Translations under genes and position numbers: made by a program
NCBI RefSeq assembly: GCF_001517085.1
Contig: NZ_LRAC01000168.1
Location: forward strand, 1-64,000
Length of the DNA stretch: 64,000 nt
Direction of reading: 5' to 3'
Source of the DNA: Paenibacillus sp. DMB5
Lineage (GTDB): Bacteria; Bacillota; Bacilli; Paenibacillales; Paenibacillaceae
The notes under the pieces: model-generated
Seen by the model: the letters and a program-made list of their open reading frames with translations, nothing else
The model's database searches: none
What the model was told of the DNA's origin: nothing
Shown here: positions 43,879 to 53,075 of the stretch, piece by piece
Layout: each line of letters starts with the position of its first letter
How positions within the stretch are numbered: the first letter of the stretch is position 1

Positions 43879-45633
43879 CTAATCCAGCTCCGCCCGGGAA
43901 AACAGGTCCCGGATCAGCTCCTCATGCTCGCAGGCCCGCTTAAATCCGGTGATGAAGGCTTTCAGCGCCGCCCCGTCTGAAGAATAGGCACAGAACATAT
44001 CCGCTTCCGGGTCAAAATGAATCTGCTCCTGCAGCTGCGGCATCTGCTCTTCAAGGAATACTGCGGCGAGTGAAGCCCAGTCGTATCCGTTGCCCTCAAA
44101 GCCCTCGCCGGCCCTCGCAGCAAACACCTCCTGCATGTAGCTGCCGACAACGAGAATGACCGACATTCCGCCGTTAGCCTGTTCGATCAGCTTAAAGGGG
44201 GCCACTTCCGCTGCCATCGCCGGATCCACTGTCCCCGCTTCATCCTCCTCCGGCTGCTCCGCCGCCAATGCCGCTGCTCCCAGCCGTTCTTTCACCTGGC
44301 TCAGCGCCTCAGCAGTGAATGCCAGCTTCCCGTGGGACTTCACAATCTGGCCCTCCCTGATCCGCCGGTCAAGCCAGTCGCTGATGAAACCGGGCGCATA
44401 GCCGCCCTGCCCGAACGCGCCGCCGAAGGCAATCATCTTCGGGTAGGCTTCCAGATATTCGTCCCGGCTTGGCTGCGGATAGCTTGCTGTATACAGCCAG
44501 AACTGCACATCGTACATCAGCAGCGACAGCTCATCGGCATGGAAGGAGAAATAGCCCTTCTCGCGGACTACACGGGTACATACTGCCCTGATCTGTGTCT
44601 CCAGCCGCTCCGGATCAGGCTGGTTGCTGCACAGCTCGGCAAGCAAAGGCGAGAATTCGCCCTCTTTTACCTTACGCAGATCCTCTTCCCTGTCCTCTGC
44701 AGATGTATCATATAACTCCTCATGCACCAGCCCGCGGATGAACGTCTCAAAGTCCGGGGCCAGATACGTAATCTCGTAATCCGCCTCCTGATCCACATGA
44801 ATGACCTCAGGCTCCCCGTCTTTTCCGCAGTGGCGGTAATCCAGCATAATGACATCATGCCCGGCTGACGGACAGTCGCAGATAACCACTCCGATATCAG
44901 GATAACCCCATTCTTCAATCATGAACGGGCTGCCGAGATCGCCGCACAGCGAATAGGATTTATCCCGGCCGATCCCCATAATCCCGGTGATAGCGACATG
45001 ATCGTCTGCCCAGGAGGTAGGTACAAGGGTAGGAAAGCAGGTGTTGTGCGGAACTCCGCCGTTATGCTGCTTCATCAGCTCGATATAAGAAGCCGGCAGC
45101 TTATAGCCAAGCTCCTCCTCCACTGACGCGATCAGCTCATCATCCGGCGGCGCCAGAACATAAGCATCCAGCGCATAATCGCTGTCATCCCAGAAGGACG
45201 CTAAGTCCATCCCTTCAAAAAGCTCACCCTTGCGCTCCCCGGCCCTGCTGCGCTCCCGGTTAGCCGCGATCAGCCGCTCCTGCTCCAGCTTCCTCCGGCT
45301 CCAGTCCAGCAGCATTGCGGACTGCTCATCCCCCGGATCAAGCGCAAGCGCTGTACTGAACGCCTGAACAGCCTCTTCATGCCGGTCCAGATAGTAATAG
45401 GAATATCCGGTGCGGAAATGCCACAGCGGGTCCTTTTCCCCTTCTGCCGCAACCTGCTGAAACTGCTCCAGCCCCTCCTCATACCGGCCTAAATTGTTAT
45501 ATGCCCGCCCGAGGCTGCTGATGATTGCGTAACCGCGCTCCGCCGGAGGGATTTCTATTATTGTATCTACTATTTTTTGATGCTCGTCTTCTTCATGCCA
45601 CTGTGCCAGTTGTGTGCTTAGATCCTTATCCAT
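43879..45633 (-). CDS. TPR and SMI1/KNR4 (SUKH) domain protein
   Basis: A 584-residue cytosolic protein. Residues about 35-115 hold two TPR motifs (AYNNLGRYEEGLEQFQQV, GYSYYYLDRHEEAVQAFSTALALDPGDEQSA). Residues about 165-305 form a SUKH domain (SVEEELGYKLPASYIELMKQHNGG, ITGIMGIGRDKSYS, DVIMLDYRHCG). The C-terminal part resembles YwqJ/YubB-like SUKH neighbours, but I cannot name it. SUKH proteins are often immunity proteins of polymorphic toxins; no toxin gene is seen beside it, so a housekeeping scaffold role is equally possible. Confidence 0.82.
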   Translation of the reverse strand: MDKDLSTQLAQWHEEDEHQKIVDTIIEIPPAERGYAIISSLGRAYNNLGRYEEGLEQFQQVAAEGEKDPLWHFRTGYSYYYLDRHEEAVQAFSTALALDPGDEQSAMLLDWSRRKLEQERLIAANRERSRAGERKGELFEGMDLASFWDDSDYALDAYVLAPPDDELIASVEEELGYKLPASYIELMKQHNGGVPHNTCFPTLVPTSWADDHVAITGIMGIGRDKSYSLCGDLGSPFMIEEWGYPDIGVVICDCPSAGHDVIMLDYRHCGKDGEPEVIHVDQEADYEITYLAPDFETFIRGLVHEELYDTSAEDREEDLRKVKEGEFSPLLAELCSNQPDPERLETQIRAVCTRVVREKGYFSFHADELSLLMYDVQFWLYTASYPQPSRDEYLEAYPKMIAFGGAFGQGGYAPGFISDWLDRRIREGQIVKSHGKLAFTAEALSQVKERLGAAALAAEQPEEDEAGTVDPAMAAEVAPFKLIEQANGGMSVILVVGSYMQEVFAARAGEGFEGNGYDWASLAAVFLEEQMPQLQEQIHFDPEADMFCAYSSDGAALKAFITGFKRACEHEELIRDLFSRAELD

Positions 45634-45820
45634 AGTCTTCAGCCTGCCTCCCAGTGAAAATGTGATACTCTTATTCTATCAGACCGGTAATAAAGAATGA
45701 AAATGGCCTTGCGTCCGCGCTAAAGGTAATGAAGCCGTTTTGTCGAATAGTTATGCCTGAACGCGGTTTTTTCAAGAACCAGCAACTACACAATGAACAC
45801 GACAGGAGGAAGGATTCATT

Positions 45821-46612
45821 ATGGCTTTTACCATTAATAATCTCAAAGACAACAGCAACGTTATTATCAAGGAGCAGCTTGGCGGTTTTACAGTGATTGA
45901 ATATAAAGAGGATTTAAGCAGTACCAGCATGATGGAGGCGCAACTCAACTATTTTATGAGCAGAAGCAACATGCGCAACAAGCAGCTGATGATTGAGCTG
46001 AACAATAACGAGGTTATGCTTAGCGCAGGTGCTATGCAGTATATGGTCGGAAATATTGAAATGACCTCAGGTGTTAAGGGTGTCGGCGGGCTGATGCGCA
46101 ATATTATGTCCAGTGCAGTAACCGGAACTACGGCAATCAAGCCGCTGTACAAGGGAACCGGAACGATTCTGCTGGAGACTACTTATAAATATCTGTGGCT
46201 GATTGATGTTGACAACGACCACATTGTCATTGATGACGGCATGTTCCTCGCCTGTGAGAGCTCGCTCGAGGTTGCTGTCTCTCCCCGTAAAAACCTGTCC
46301 TCTGCGGCACTCGGCGGAGAAGGCCTGTTCAACTTAAGCGCCCGCGGCAAAGGAATTCTCGCGCTGGAAGCGCCGATCCCTTCCGAAGAAGCGGTTGTGG
46401 TCGAGCTTAACAATGATGTGCTGAAGGTGGACGGCAATTTTGCGCTGATGTGGTCCAATACCCTTGATTTCACTGTAGAAAAATCCGGCAAAACCAAGCT
46501 CGGCTCCGCCGCCTCCGGGGAAGGCCTGGTCAACGTCTACCGCGGAACTGGCATGGTCTGGCTGGCGCCGCTGATGTCATACAAAAACAGTATATTTACA
46601 CCTAATGCTTAA
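45821..46612 (+). CDS. AIM24 family protein
   Basis: A 263-residue protein of the AIM24 (TerD-related, DUF124) family: beta-rich with repeated GGEGLFNLSARGKGILALEA and GEGLVNVYRGTGMVWLAP, the hallmark of the family's trimer-forming beta barrel. No signal peptide. Function unknown in bacteria; a role in membrane or stress organisation has been suggested. CAGGAGGAAGG precedes the ATG. Confidence 0.88.
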   Translation: MAFTINNLKDNSNVIIKEQLGGFTVIEYKEDLSSTSMMEAQLNYFMSRSNMRNKQLMIELNNNEVMLSAGAMQYMVGNIEMTSGVKGVGGLMRNIMSSAVTGTTAIKPLYKGTGTILLETTYKYLWLIDVDNDHIVIDDGMFLACESSLEVAVSPRKNLSSAALGGEGLFNLSARGKGILALEAPIPSEEAVVVELNNDVLKVDGNFALMWSNTLDFTVEKSGKTKLGSAASGEGLVNVYRGTGMVWLAPLMSYKNSIFTPNA

Positions 46613-46657
46613 CGTACACAGCGAATCATCCAGTTTTTAGTATAGGAGGTTCCTTGA

Positions 46658-47497
46658 ATGCCGCGGACCTATGAAGAGCTTGCGCAATATTTCGCTGTTA
46701 CCCCTATCCAGCTGTTCGGTATCTACCGGACCTGGCTGGAGGGCGGCCGCATCTATGGCGGGCATGTTAACAAGCCGACTACGAAATGTGCGGTTATTAT
46801 CGCGCTCAAGGGGGAGGCCCTGTTCAACTTTGACGGAGGAGAGCAGTACCGGCTGAAGCCCGGCCATATGCTGATCGGAGGAGCGGAGCGTCATCTCGAA
46901 ATCACGACAGGGACGGACGGCTTTCAGTACTTTCTGGCGCATTTCCTGCCGGATGGCCCGGCTGAACTTGACGGGCAGAGGCGCAAGCAAGACATCTCCT
47001 GCCTTGAGACAGTGCTAAATCCGGAGCTGCTGCCGCTGATGGAGCAGCTGCTGAACACCGCCTCGGCCCCGGATGTGCTGGGCCGGCTGAATCAGCGCTC
47101 GCTGTTCTATCAGCTGATTACCCGGGCGCTGCAAGCGGAGCGCCATAACCAGAACAAGGACAGCTACCTCATGATTGAGGATGCTATCCGTTATATTCAG
47201 TCCCATTACACCGAGCCGCTAACGCTTTCCAAGCTGGCTGGCCGTTATCAGCTGAAGCCTAAATATTTCTCTTATCTATTTACCAAATATACCGGTGCAG
47301 GCCCGATTGATTATCTGATTCATTACCGGATGAACAAGGCACATGAATGGCTGCTGACCAAGCAGTTCTCTGTAGCTGCAGTCGCCAAGAGCATCGGATA
47401 TGCCGATCCGTATTATTTCAGCCGGCTGTTTAAGAAATATAAAGGCATCGCCCCCAGCCAGGTGGATTTTGACAGCAAAAAGGCTGACGGCACTTAG
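46658..47497 (+). CDS. AraC-family regulator with N-terminal cupin
   Basis: A 279-residue regulator: cupin-like effector domain (about 25-130, with KCAVIIALKGEALFNFDGG and LKPGHMLIGGAERHLEI) and a C-terminal AraC domain (about 180-275; LTLSKLAGRYQLKPKYFSYLFTKYTGAGPIDYL and VAAVAKSIGYADPYYFSRLFKKYKGIAPS). It lies 176 bp before a siderophore-binding lipoprotein gene and may regulate it. GGAGG precedes the ATG. Confidence 0.9.
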   Translation: MPRTYEELAQYFAVTPIQLFGIYRTWLEGGRIYGGHVNKPTTKCAVIIALKGEALFNFDGGEQYRLKPGHMLIGGAERHLEITTGTDGFQYFLAHFLPDGPAELDGQRRKQDISCLETVLNPELLPLMEQLLNTASAPDVLGRLNQRSLFYQLITRALQAERHNQNKDSYLMIEDAIRYIQSHYTEPLTLSKLAGRYQLKPKYFSYLFTKYTGAGPIDYLIHYRMNKAHEWLLTKQFSVAAVAKSIGYADPYYFSRLFKKYKGIAPSQVDFDSKKADGT

Positions 47498-47636
47498 TGT
47501 TAACAGATGTCCTCTATCATGCACAATATCGTCTGTTGCTGCAGCCACCGCCGGCTCAGGCGAAATTGTCCATCATTTCATCGGGAATCTCTTCATTCTC
47601 ATCTGCGCCGGATGATGTTACTATTGGAAATGCAAT

Positions 47637-47651
47637 TGATAATCATTTTCA
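47637..47651. promoter_or_regulatory. Fur box of the siderophore-binding gene
   Basis: TGATAAT-C-ATTTTCA matches the 7-1-7 Fur consensus (TGATAAT-N-ATTATCA) in 13 of 14 bases and lies 22 nt upstream of the lipoprotein start, within its likely promoter. Iron-replete repression is predicted. Confidence 0.75.
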
Positions 47652-47672
47652 ATAGAGGAGCGCATTTAATTT

Positions 47673-48704
47673 ATGAAATCTCAACGAGCCACCTCGTGGT
47701 CTGCCTTTCTTGCAGGGATGTTCAGTCTGCTTCTGCTGCTGAGCGCCTGCTCAAACAATGTAAACTCCGGCAGTAACGGGGCCGCAGCCAGCCCGTCACC
47801 CTCAGCCCCGCCGCAAGAAGCGGCAGCTGCCGGGGCGCCGGCCTTTCCGCGGACGATCGAAGCCGCCAACGGCAGCATCGTAATCGCCCAAAAACCGGAG
47901 CGGGTCGCCGTCGTTCACTGGGGTTATGTCGATTCTCTGCTGTTGTTCGATCTGCCGTCTGCCGGGCTTGCCCTGCCTTTCACCAAGGATACCTCATCGC
48001 TTGGTACGGATACGTACAAGCCGTACGTAGACCGGATCGGTGAGCTGGCCATTGTCGGTGAGAATACAACCGTCAATATGGAGGCGCTGCTGGCCTACGG
48101 ACCGGATCTCATCATCGCCGGGAATGCGGTGAATGCAGAGGTCACAGAGCAGCTGGAGAAGATTGCGACGACTGTTGTTATTGATGAGACAGCTACTGAT
48201 GTATGGAGCAACTGGCCTGCCCTCGTTACCGAATTCGGCAAGATTCTGGGCCAGGAGGCGGTAGCGGAGCAATTCATCAGCGGCTATCAGGCCAAGCTGG
48301 CCGATGCCAAGGCGAAGCTCGCGGATGTTGAAGGCAACGTGGCCTTCCTGCAGGTGCGCAATAATACCGTCTATCTTGGCGGTACCAAGTACCTGACCCA
48401 ATACTACGATCAGGGAGTCGGCCTGACCGCGCCGGATGATCCTGCAATGGCGGAAGGCGCCGAGATGTCACTGGAGACTTTGGCTGCGCTCAATCCGGAT
48501 CATCTGGTCCTGGGCTACTTCAACTACGACAGTCCGGAAACAGCTTCCCTGACCGATGAATGGGAGCAGACCGAGGTCTGGAAGAAGCTGAAGGCGGTGG
48601 AAAGCGGCCAGACTTATTCGGTCAACGGCGTACTGGCAATGGGTTACGGGCCGCTGGCCAACACCTATGGCGTTGAGGCTGTACTGGAAGCGCTGGAGAA
48701 ATAA
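47673..48704 (+). CDS. Iron-siderophore ABC transporter substrate-binding lipoprotein
   Basis: A 343-residue type-III solute-binding lipoprotein. Lipobox LLSAC near residue 26, then a Ser/Pro linker. The fold has RTIEAANGSIVIAQKPERVAVVHWGYVDSLLLFD, IGELAIVGENTTVNMEALLAYGPDLIIAGN and a C-terminal VLEALEK. Fur box upstream. No permease or ATPase is adjacent, so it must use a transporter encoded elsewhere. Confidence 0.92.
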   Translation: MKSQRATSWSAFLAGMFSLLLLLSACSNNVNSGSNGAAASPSPSAPPQEAAAAGAPAFPRTIEAANGSIVIAQKPERVAVVHWGYVDSLLLFDLPSAGLALPFTKDTSSLGTDTYKPYVDRIGELAIVGENTTVNMEALLAYGPDLIIAGNAVNAEVTEQLEKIATTVVIDETATDVWSNWPALVTEFGKILGQEAVAEQFISGYQAKLADAKAKLADVEGNVAFLQVRNNTVYLGGTKYLTQYYDQGVGLTAPDDPAMAEGAEMSLETLAALNPDHLVLGYFNYDSPETASLTDEWEQTEVWKKLKAVESGQTYSVNGVLAMGYGPLANTYGVEAVLEALEK

Positions 48705-48730
48705 GCGGAGTCACAACAAACGAACCAAAA

Positions 48731-48778
48731 AGGCAGTCCCGGGGCCGGATAACGGCTTAATGGGACTGCCCTCTTTTT
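48731..48778 (+). terminator. Intrinsic terminator
   Basis: GGCAGTCCC (48732-48740) pairs with GGGACTGCC (48762-48770), with an inner GGCCG/CGGC stem and T5 after the arm. Shared by the converging XRE gene, since the minus strand also has a T run. Confidence 0.83.
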
Positions 48779-48792
48779 AGGCACATACAGGT

Positions 48793-49254
48793 TCAAATAT
48801 ACTTGTCCTTCAGCTGATCGCTGCCCACTCCGCCGCCCACCATCAGAACCAGCGGCAGAAAATTGGTAACCGCCTTCGGCAGCCCTTCGAGAATCTGAAT
48901 GTCAGCATTCATGAAATGGTTCAGGCCGATAATAATGATTTTGATAACCAACAGAAATACACCCAATAAAAATACACTGTCAAACAGCGCCTTCCACTTC
49001 GGGTGCGCCAGCTGCCTGCTGTCCTGGATAACCTTCTCCTTCAACCCGTCATCTCCCCTCAATAGCTCATCTATCGTAATACCGAACAGATCGCTCAGAT
49101 CTATAATGACCTCGATACTCGGATAGTTTTTGCCTGTTTCCCACTTGGATACGGACTGGCGGCTTACATGCAGCTTTTCAGCGAGCTCAGCCTGGGACCA
49201 GCCCAGCTTTTCACGTTCGCGTTTCAATTGTTCACTGAAAATCATCGGTTGCAC
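48793..49254 (-). CDS. XRE-family membrane-linked transcriptional regulator
   Basis: A 153-residue protein: N-terminal helix-turn-helix (FSEQLKREREKLGWSQAELAEKLHVSRQSVSKWETGKNYPSIEVIIDLSDLF) followed by two hydrophobic segments (about 94-112 and 128-142). Such HTH-membrane fusions are common in Firmicutes and may sense the membrane. Target unknown. Confidence 0.88.
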   Translation of the reverse strand: MQPMIFSEQLKREREKLGWSQAELAEKLHVSRQSVSKWETGKNYPSIEVIIDLSDLFGITIDELLRGDDGLKEKVIQDSRQLAHPKWKALFDSVFLLGVFLLVIKIIIIGLNHFMNADIQILEGLPKAVTNFLPLVLMVGGGVGSDQLKDKYI

Positions 49255-49357
49255 GCCCTCTCCTTACAGTCAGATTATTGGGGGGATACCGGGATAAAGT
49301 AAAGCTAGTTCTAGGCGCATCAAGAGGCAACCGCAGGTTGCAGCCCGCTCTCAGGCC

Positions 49358-50140
49358 TTATTTGGCAATCCAGTATGTGTTGAGAAAAGCAATCCTGAAC
49401 CCGGCCCGCTCCATATTGGCATGGCTGGCTGAGCCGAACTCCACATCGGTATATACCGTTGTAGCGCCGCGTTCAGCAGCTGCCGCGAGCCGATGCTTAA
49501 TCAGTGCGGACTGGCACCCTCTGCCCCGGTATTCCGGAAACGTATAGTCGTTGGCCAGATAGCCCTCTTCTCCGCTCAGAAACAGCGAGCCCATTGAAGC
49601 AGGCTTCCCGTCTATGCTTAACATATAATTCAGGAAATCTTTCCTGTAAAAATACTCCCGCGACCGCTCAATCATCTCCCTGGTAACCCTTAGCCCGCCG
49701 GCAGATTTTCTGATCCATTCAATAAATAGTTCGGCTGTTTCTTCTGTCACCATCTCAATCTGAAAGCCCGGAGCCTGTTCGGCCATCCCCTGCAGATTTA
49801 TATATAAGAAGGCAAGCTGTTCGGCAGGAATAAACCCCTTCTCACAGAGCGCCCGCCCTACCTCTTCCGTCATATGACGGGGAGTCATATCAAAGCAGGG
49901 GGCTGCCTCAGGATAATGGCTTAACAGCGTATCAAGCGCAGCAAGATCCTCCGGGCCGAATCCCTTGATCCGGTTATAGTAGCTTGAACCTGCATCTGTG
50001 CGGTCACGCAGAAGAATAATCCCGCCTGCAGGCAGCACCTCCAGCTGGCGCGGTACATCCACCAGTGAACGCGCTGCATTCAGCCGGGTTAGCTCAAGCT
50101 CAATTGTCTCAATATTCCTCACATAATCCAAAGGCTTCAC
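49358..50140 (-). CDS. GNAT-family N-acetyltransferase
   Basis: A 260-residue protein with a GNAT domain in its second half: acetyl-CoA loop YRGRGCQSALIKH, then TDVEFGSASHANMERAGFR. The first half may be a degenerate second GNAT. The start is probably the GTG at 50140 (VKPLDYVRNIETIELEL), behind AGAGGAGAGG; an ATG at 50200 is less likely. Acceptor unknown. Confidence 0.85.
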   Translation of the reverse strand: MKPLDYVRNIETIELELTRLNAARSLVDVPRQLEVLPAGGIILLRDRTDAGSSYYNRIKGFGPEDLAALDTLLSHYPEAAPCFDMTPRHMTEEVGRALCEKGFIPAEQLAFLYINLQGMAEQAPGFQIEMVTEETAELFIEWIRKSAGGLRVTREMIERSREYFYRKDFLNYMLSIDGKPASMGSLFLSGEEGYLANDYTFPEYRGRGCQSALIKHRLAAAAERGATTVYTDVEFGSASHANMERAGFRIAFLNTYWIAK

Positions 50141-50201
50141 CGTACGATCCTCTCCTCTCTGCCTCATTATAATGCCAACACGCCATGAATTACACAACAA
50201 C

Positions 50202-50247
50202 AGGAGAGCAGTCCCGCCTCAAAAAAGAGGAAGTACCGCTCTCCTGC
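50202..50247. terminator. Hairpin between SLH-phosphatase and GNAT genes
   Basis: CAGGAGAGC (50202-50210) pairs with GCTCTCCTG (50239-50247), with inner short stems. No clear T run follows on the minus strand, so it may be an RNA-stability or inefficient termination structure. Confidence 0.5.
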
Positions 50248-50291
50248 AAATCGCACTATTTAACAACCATTATACGATTCCCGTTTCCCTG

Positions 50292-52868
50292 TTACAGTCC
50301 CGCGATTAACGCCTTTACCGAGCTGTCGGTCTCCAGGGCACGGATAATGAGCGTTACAGCTTCGGCACGTGTCGCATTGTGGCCCGGTGCGAACGAGGAA
50401 GCCGACACCCCTTGCACCAGTTTGGCCGAAGCTGCCTGCTTGATGGCTGCGGCAGCCCAATAATTGCTGCTTACATCGGTAAAATCAGCCGCACCGCCGC
50501 TTTCAAGCACTCCAAAGTTTAGTACACGCGAGAGGATTGTCACCATCTCGGCACGGGTGATGGTTGCGTTGGGCTTGAAGCTGCCGTCTGCGTAGCCGGT
50601 TACGATTCCTTTATCGGCCAGGGCACCGATAGCTCCGGCAGCCCAGCTTGTGCCGGTGTCGCTGAATCCGGCTGCGGCCTGATTCCCGGCCAGCCCGAAA
50701 GCCCGGGCGATCATAGCGGAGAACTCCGCTCTGCTGACAGCAGCATCCGGCCGGAAGGAGCCGTTCTCATACCCGCTGATAATCTGCAGCTTCACAGCCG
50801 CTGCAATAGCATTGCTGCCCCAATGGCCAGCAGTATCACTGAACGACGTATGCGTGTTCTGTGTTCTGGCGATGGCATCGCTCACCGTCTTCAGCACCGT
50901 CTCCTGGCTGATTACGGCAGACTGGAACGGATTCAGGGCTGTTACCGGATTGGTGGTGCCCGGCTGTTCACTTGGAGCTACAGGTGCCGTTGTTCCGCCT
51001 GAAGTGCCTCCTGTTGTTCCGCCTGTATTATTGTTCGAGCCGCCCGGCAGGGAACCCCCGGAATTGCTGCCGCTGGTCGTATCGGTGACCAGCAGCGCAA
51101 CCTGGCTGGACTGGTAAATAACCTGGGCGCTGCGCGTGCCTGGCAGACCGTTAATCTGAACAGAAGTAAACTGGCCGGACCGCTGGTTATCGCCATGCGT
51201 GATCAGCGGAATCAGACCGCCGGCAGGCACGTAGCTGTTCTCGAAATCGATCTGCAGCTTGCCGCTTGCTGCTACTTTGCCTTTGACATCGAGCACATCG
51301 CCCGCTCCGGTAAGGTTCAGCTCCAGCGTGCCTTCAGCCGCTTGTGTGAAGGCTCCGCCGATGGTTATTTTGCCGTAGACATTCTCCACTACAGAGCCAT
51401 GTACGTTCACAACATCGCCGCTGCCAAAGGCCGTGGCTGAATCGCCTTCAAGCGTACCCGCCTTCACCTCGGTACCGCCCGAATAGGAATTGCTGCCGGT
51501 CAGCTTAAGCGTTCCGGTACCTTCCTTGGTCAGTCCGCCCGTGCCGGAAATATCATTGCGCCAGCGGTCGGCTGCATAGAAGCCGCTCTTTGCCGCATCC
51601 AGGGATACCGTTACATCGCTGTTGAATGCGCCGTAGCCGTCAGCGGCAGCGAACAGGTTCAGCCGGCCCCAGCCCTCAGGATCATCCAGCAGCGGATAGC
51701 CGGACTGGATTGCAGTTGTAGCCAGTACTGCACGGCGCTGCTCTGCGCTCAGATAAGGCAGGCGGGTCTCCAGCAATACTTCCGCCCCTTTGGGAACCAC
51801 GGCAGGCTTAACAGTAGAATTAATCTGCGGGAAGTTGTAGGTCAATCTTTGGGTGAACTGCGCTTTATTTTTGGCATAATCACTGAACCGGTCCTCTGCC
51901 GTTCCCGTTTCGGTCAGCAGCTTCTCATGAGCCTGATCATAAGCAGCCTTCTTCAGCTCCGCATTATCCGGATCAGCCAGGGTTGCCGCTGCCAGTGCCG
52001 TTGCCAATACCCGGCCTCCCATTACATCGAACGGGGAGTGCATGCCGGCAACAATCCGGCTATTCCCCATTTCCGAAGCGCGTGTCAGCAGCTCCTGGAA
52101 CCTTTCAGGCACCGCATAGGCCAGAGACAGTGCAGCCAAATAAGAAGCATTGGTATGACCGCTCGGGAATCCGCCGTCCGTAGCAGGCGTACTGCTCATC
52201 GCAGGCACAAGCGTCGGCACAATGACGGAGGTGTCCAGCCAGCGGAATGGACGCATATAGCTGTAGAACGATTTTGACGGATTGGTTGAAGCATAATTGC
52301 CGCGGATGGTACCGATCAGGTCAACCATTTTGCCCAGCTCGGAGCCGGAGTCTCCCGCTTTGTTCGAGCCGTTGCCGTCCGTATATTTCACTGAAGTAGC
52401 ATCGGCCGGAATTTCGGTAATCGTCGTGTACGTCCCTGATTTCGCGCGGTATACCTCCGAGAGGGAACCCAGGCCGTCAGCAGCACCGTAAGTCTGATTC
52501 CGCCGGTCATCGAAATAGGCCATGTCCTCCTCTGCCTTGGTTCGCGTGGCTGCAATTTTGGCTACATATTTAATGTTGGCATCAAGCACACTGCTGTTCA
52601 GCTTGGTCCCGTTATTCCACGAGGTACCCGGCGTCCACAGCTCCAGAAATCCCGAAAGGATACCAATGGCAGGGTTGGCATAAACGGCCTGATTAACGGA
52701 GGTGTTGTTCTTGTAGCTGTCTACGAAATGCCCCCACTCGGGAGCGGCAGGTACCGGGATTGATGAATCCGCGGGAGCAGCCGCTGCAGGCTGCAGCGCA
52801 ACAGAGTTATTAAGGATGGCGAGACCGGCAGCAACAGATAACAGCTTTTTGGCAGTCTTTGTTTTCAA
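50292..52868 (-). CDS. SLH-anchored PAP2 acid phosphatase with autotransporter-like repeat
   Basis: An 858-residue secreted protein. Signal peptide (ends AAAAP), then a PAP2 phosphatase domain (about 30-330) with all three motifs: K-x6-RP in KSFYSYMRP, PSGH in GGFPSGHTN and SR-x5-H-x3-D in SRIVAGMHSPFD. Residues about 425-590 form an autotransporter-associated beta-strand repeat (GTGTLKLTGSNSYSGGTEVKAGTLEG), unusual in a Gram-positive. A Gly/Ser/Thr linker and three SLH repeats (about 675-858) anchor it to the wall. I start at the TTG at 52868, behind AGGAG. Confidence 0.9.
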   Translation of the reverse strand: MKTKTAKKLLSVAAGLAILNNSVALQPAAAAPADSSIPVPAAPEWGHFVDSYKNNTSVNQAVYANPAIGILSGFLELWTPGTSWNNGTKLNSSVLDANIKYVAKIAATRTKAEEDMAYFDDRRNQTYGAADGLGSLSEVYRAKSGTYTTITEIPADATSVKYTDGNGSNKAGDSGSELGKMVDLIGTIRGNYASTNPSKSFYSYMRPFRWLDTSVIVPTLVPAMSSTPATDGGFPSGHTNASYLAALSLAYAVPERFQELLTRASEMGNSRIVAGMHSPFDVMGGRVLATALAAATLADPDNAELKKAAYDQAHEKLLTETGTAEDRFSDYAKNKAQFTQRLTYNFPQINSTVKPAVVPKGAEVLLETRLPYLSAEQRRAVLATTAIQSGYPLLDDPEGWGRLNLFAAADGYGAFNSDVTVSLDAAKSGFYAADRWRNDISGTGGLTKEGTGTLKLTGSNSYSGGTEVKAGTLEGDSATAFGSGDVVNVHGSVVENVYGKITIGGAFTQAAEGTLELNLTGAGDVLDVKGKVAASGKLQIDFENSYVPAGGLIPLITHGDNQRSGQFTSVQINGLPGTRSAQVIYQSSQVALLVTDTTSGSNSGGSLPGGSNNNTGGTTGGTSGGTTAPVAPSEQPGTTNPVTALNPFQSAVISQETVLKTVSDAIARTQNTHTSFSDTAGHWGSNAIAAAVKLQIISGYENGSFRPDAAVSRAEFSAMIARAFGLAGNQAAAGFSDTGTSWAAGAIGALADKGIVTGYADGSFKPNATITRAEMVTILSRVLNFGVLESGGAADFTDVSSNYWAAAAIKQAASAKLVQGVSASSFAPGHNATRAEAVTLIIRALETDSSVKALIAGL

Positions 52869-53075
52869 GTGATTGGCTCCTATCGTCAATTGTAGTCGAT
52901 TCGAATCGGTCTCAATGTAGCATCAGGCCGCGTGAACCGGCAATAAGACGATTTCTCTTTTGTATCACTTTGGGAGCATTACGGGCAAATCACCTGATTT
53001 AATATTCTGTTAACACAAATCGGGAATAGGCTTGTCATAGGGTAGTGTATAATCCGCCTGGGAGGAGAATACGCC

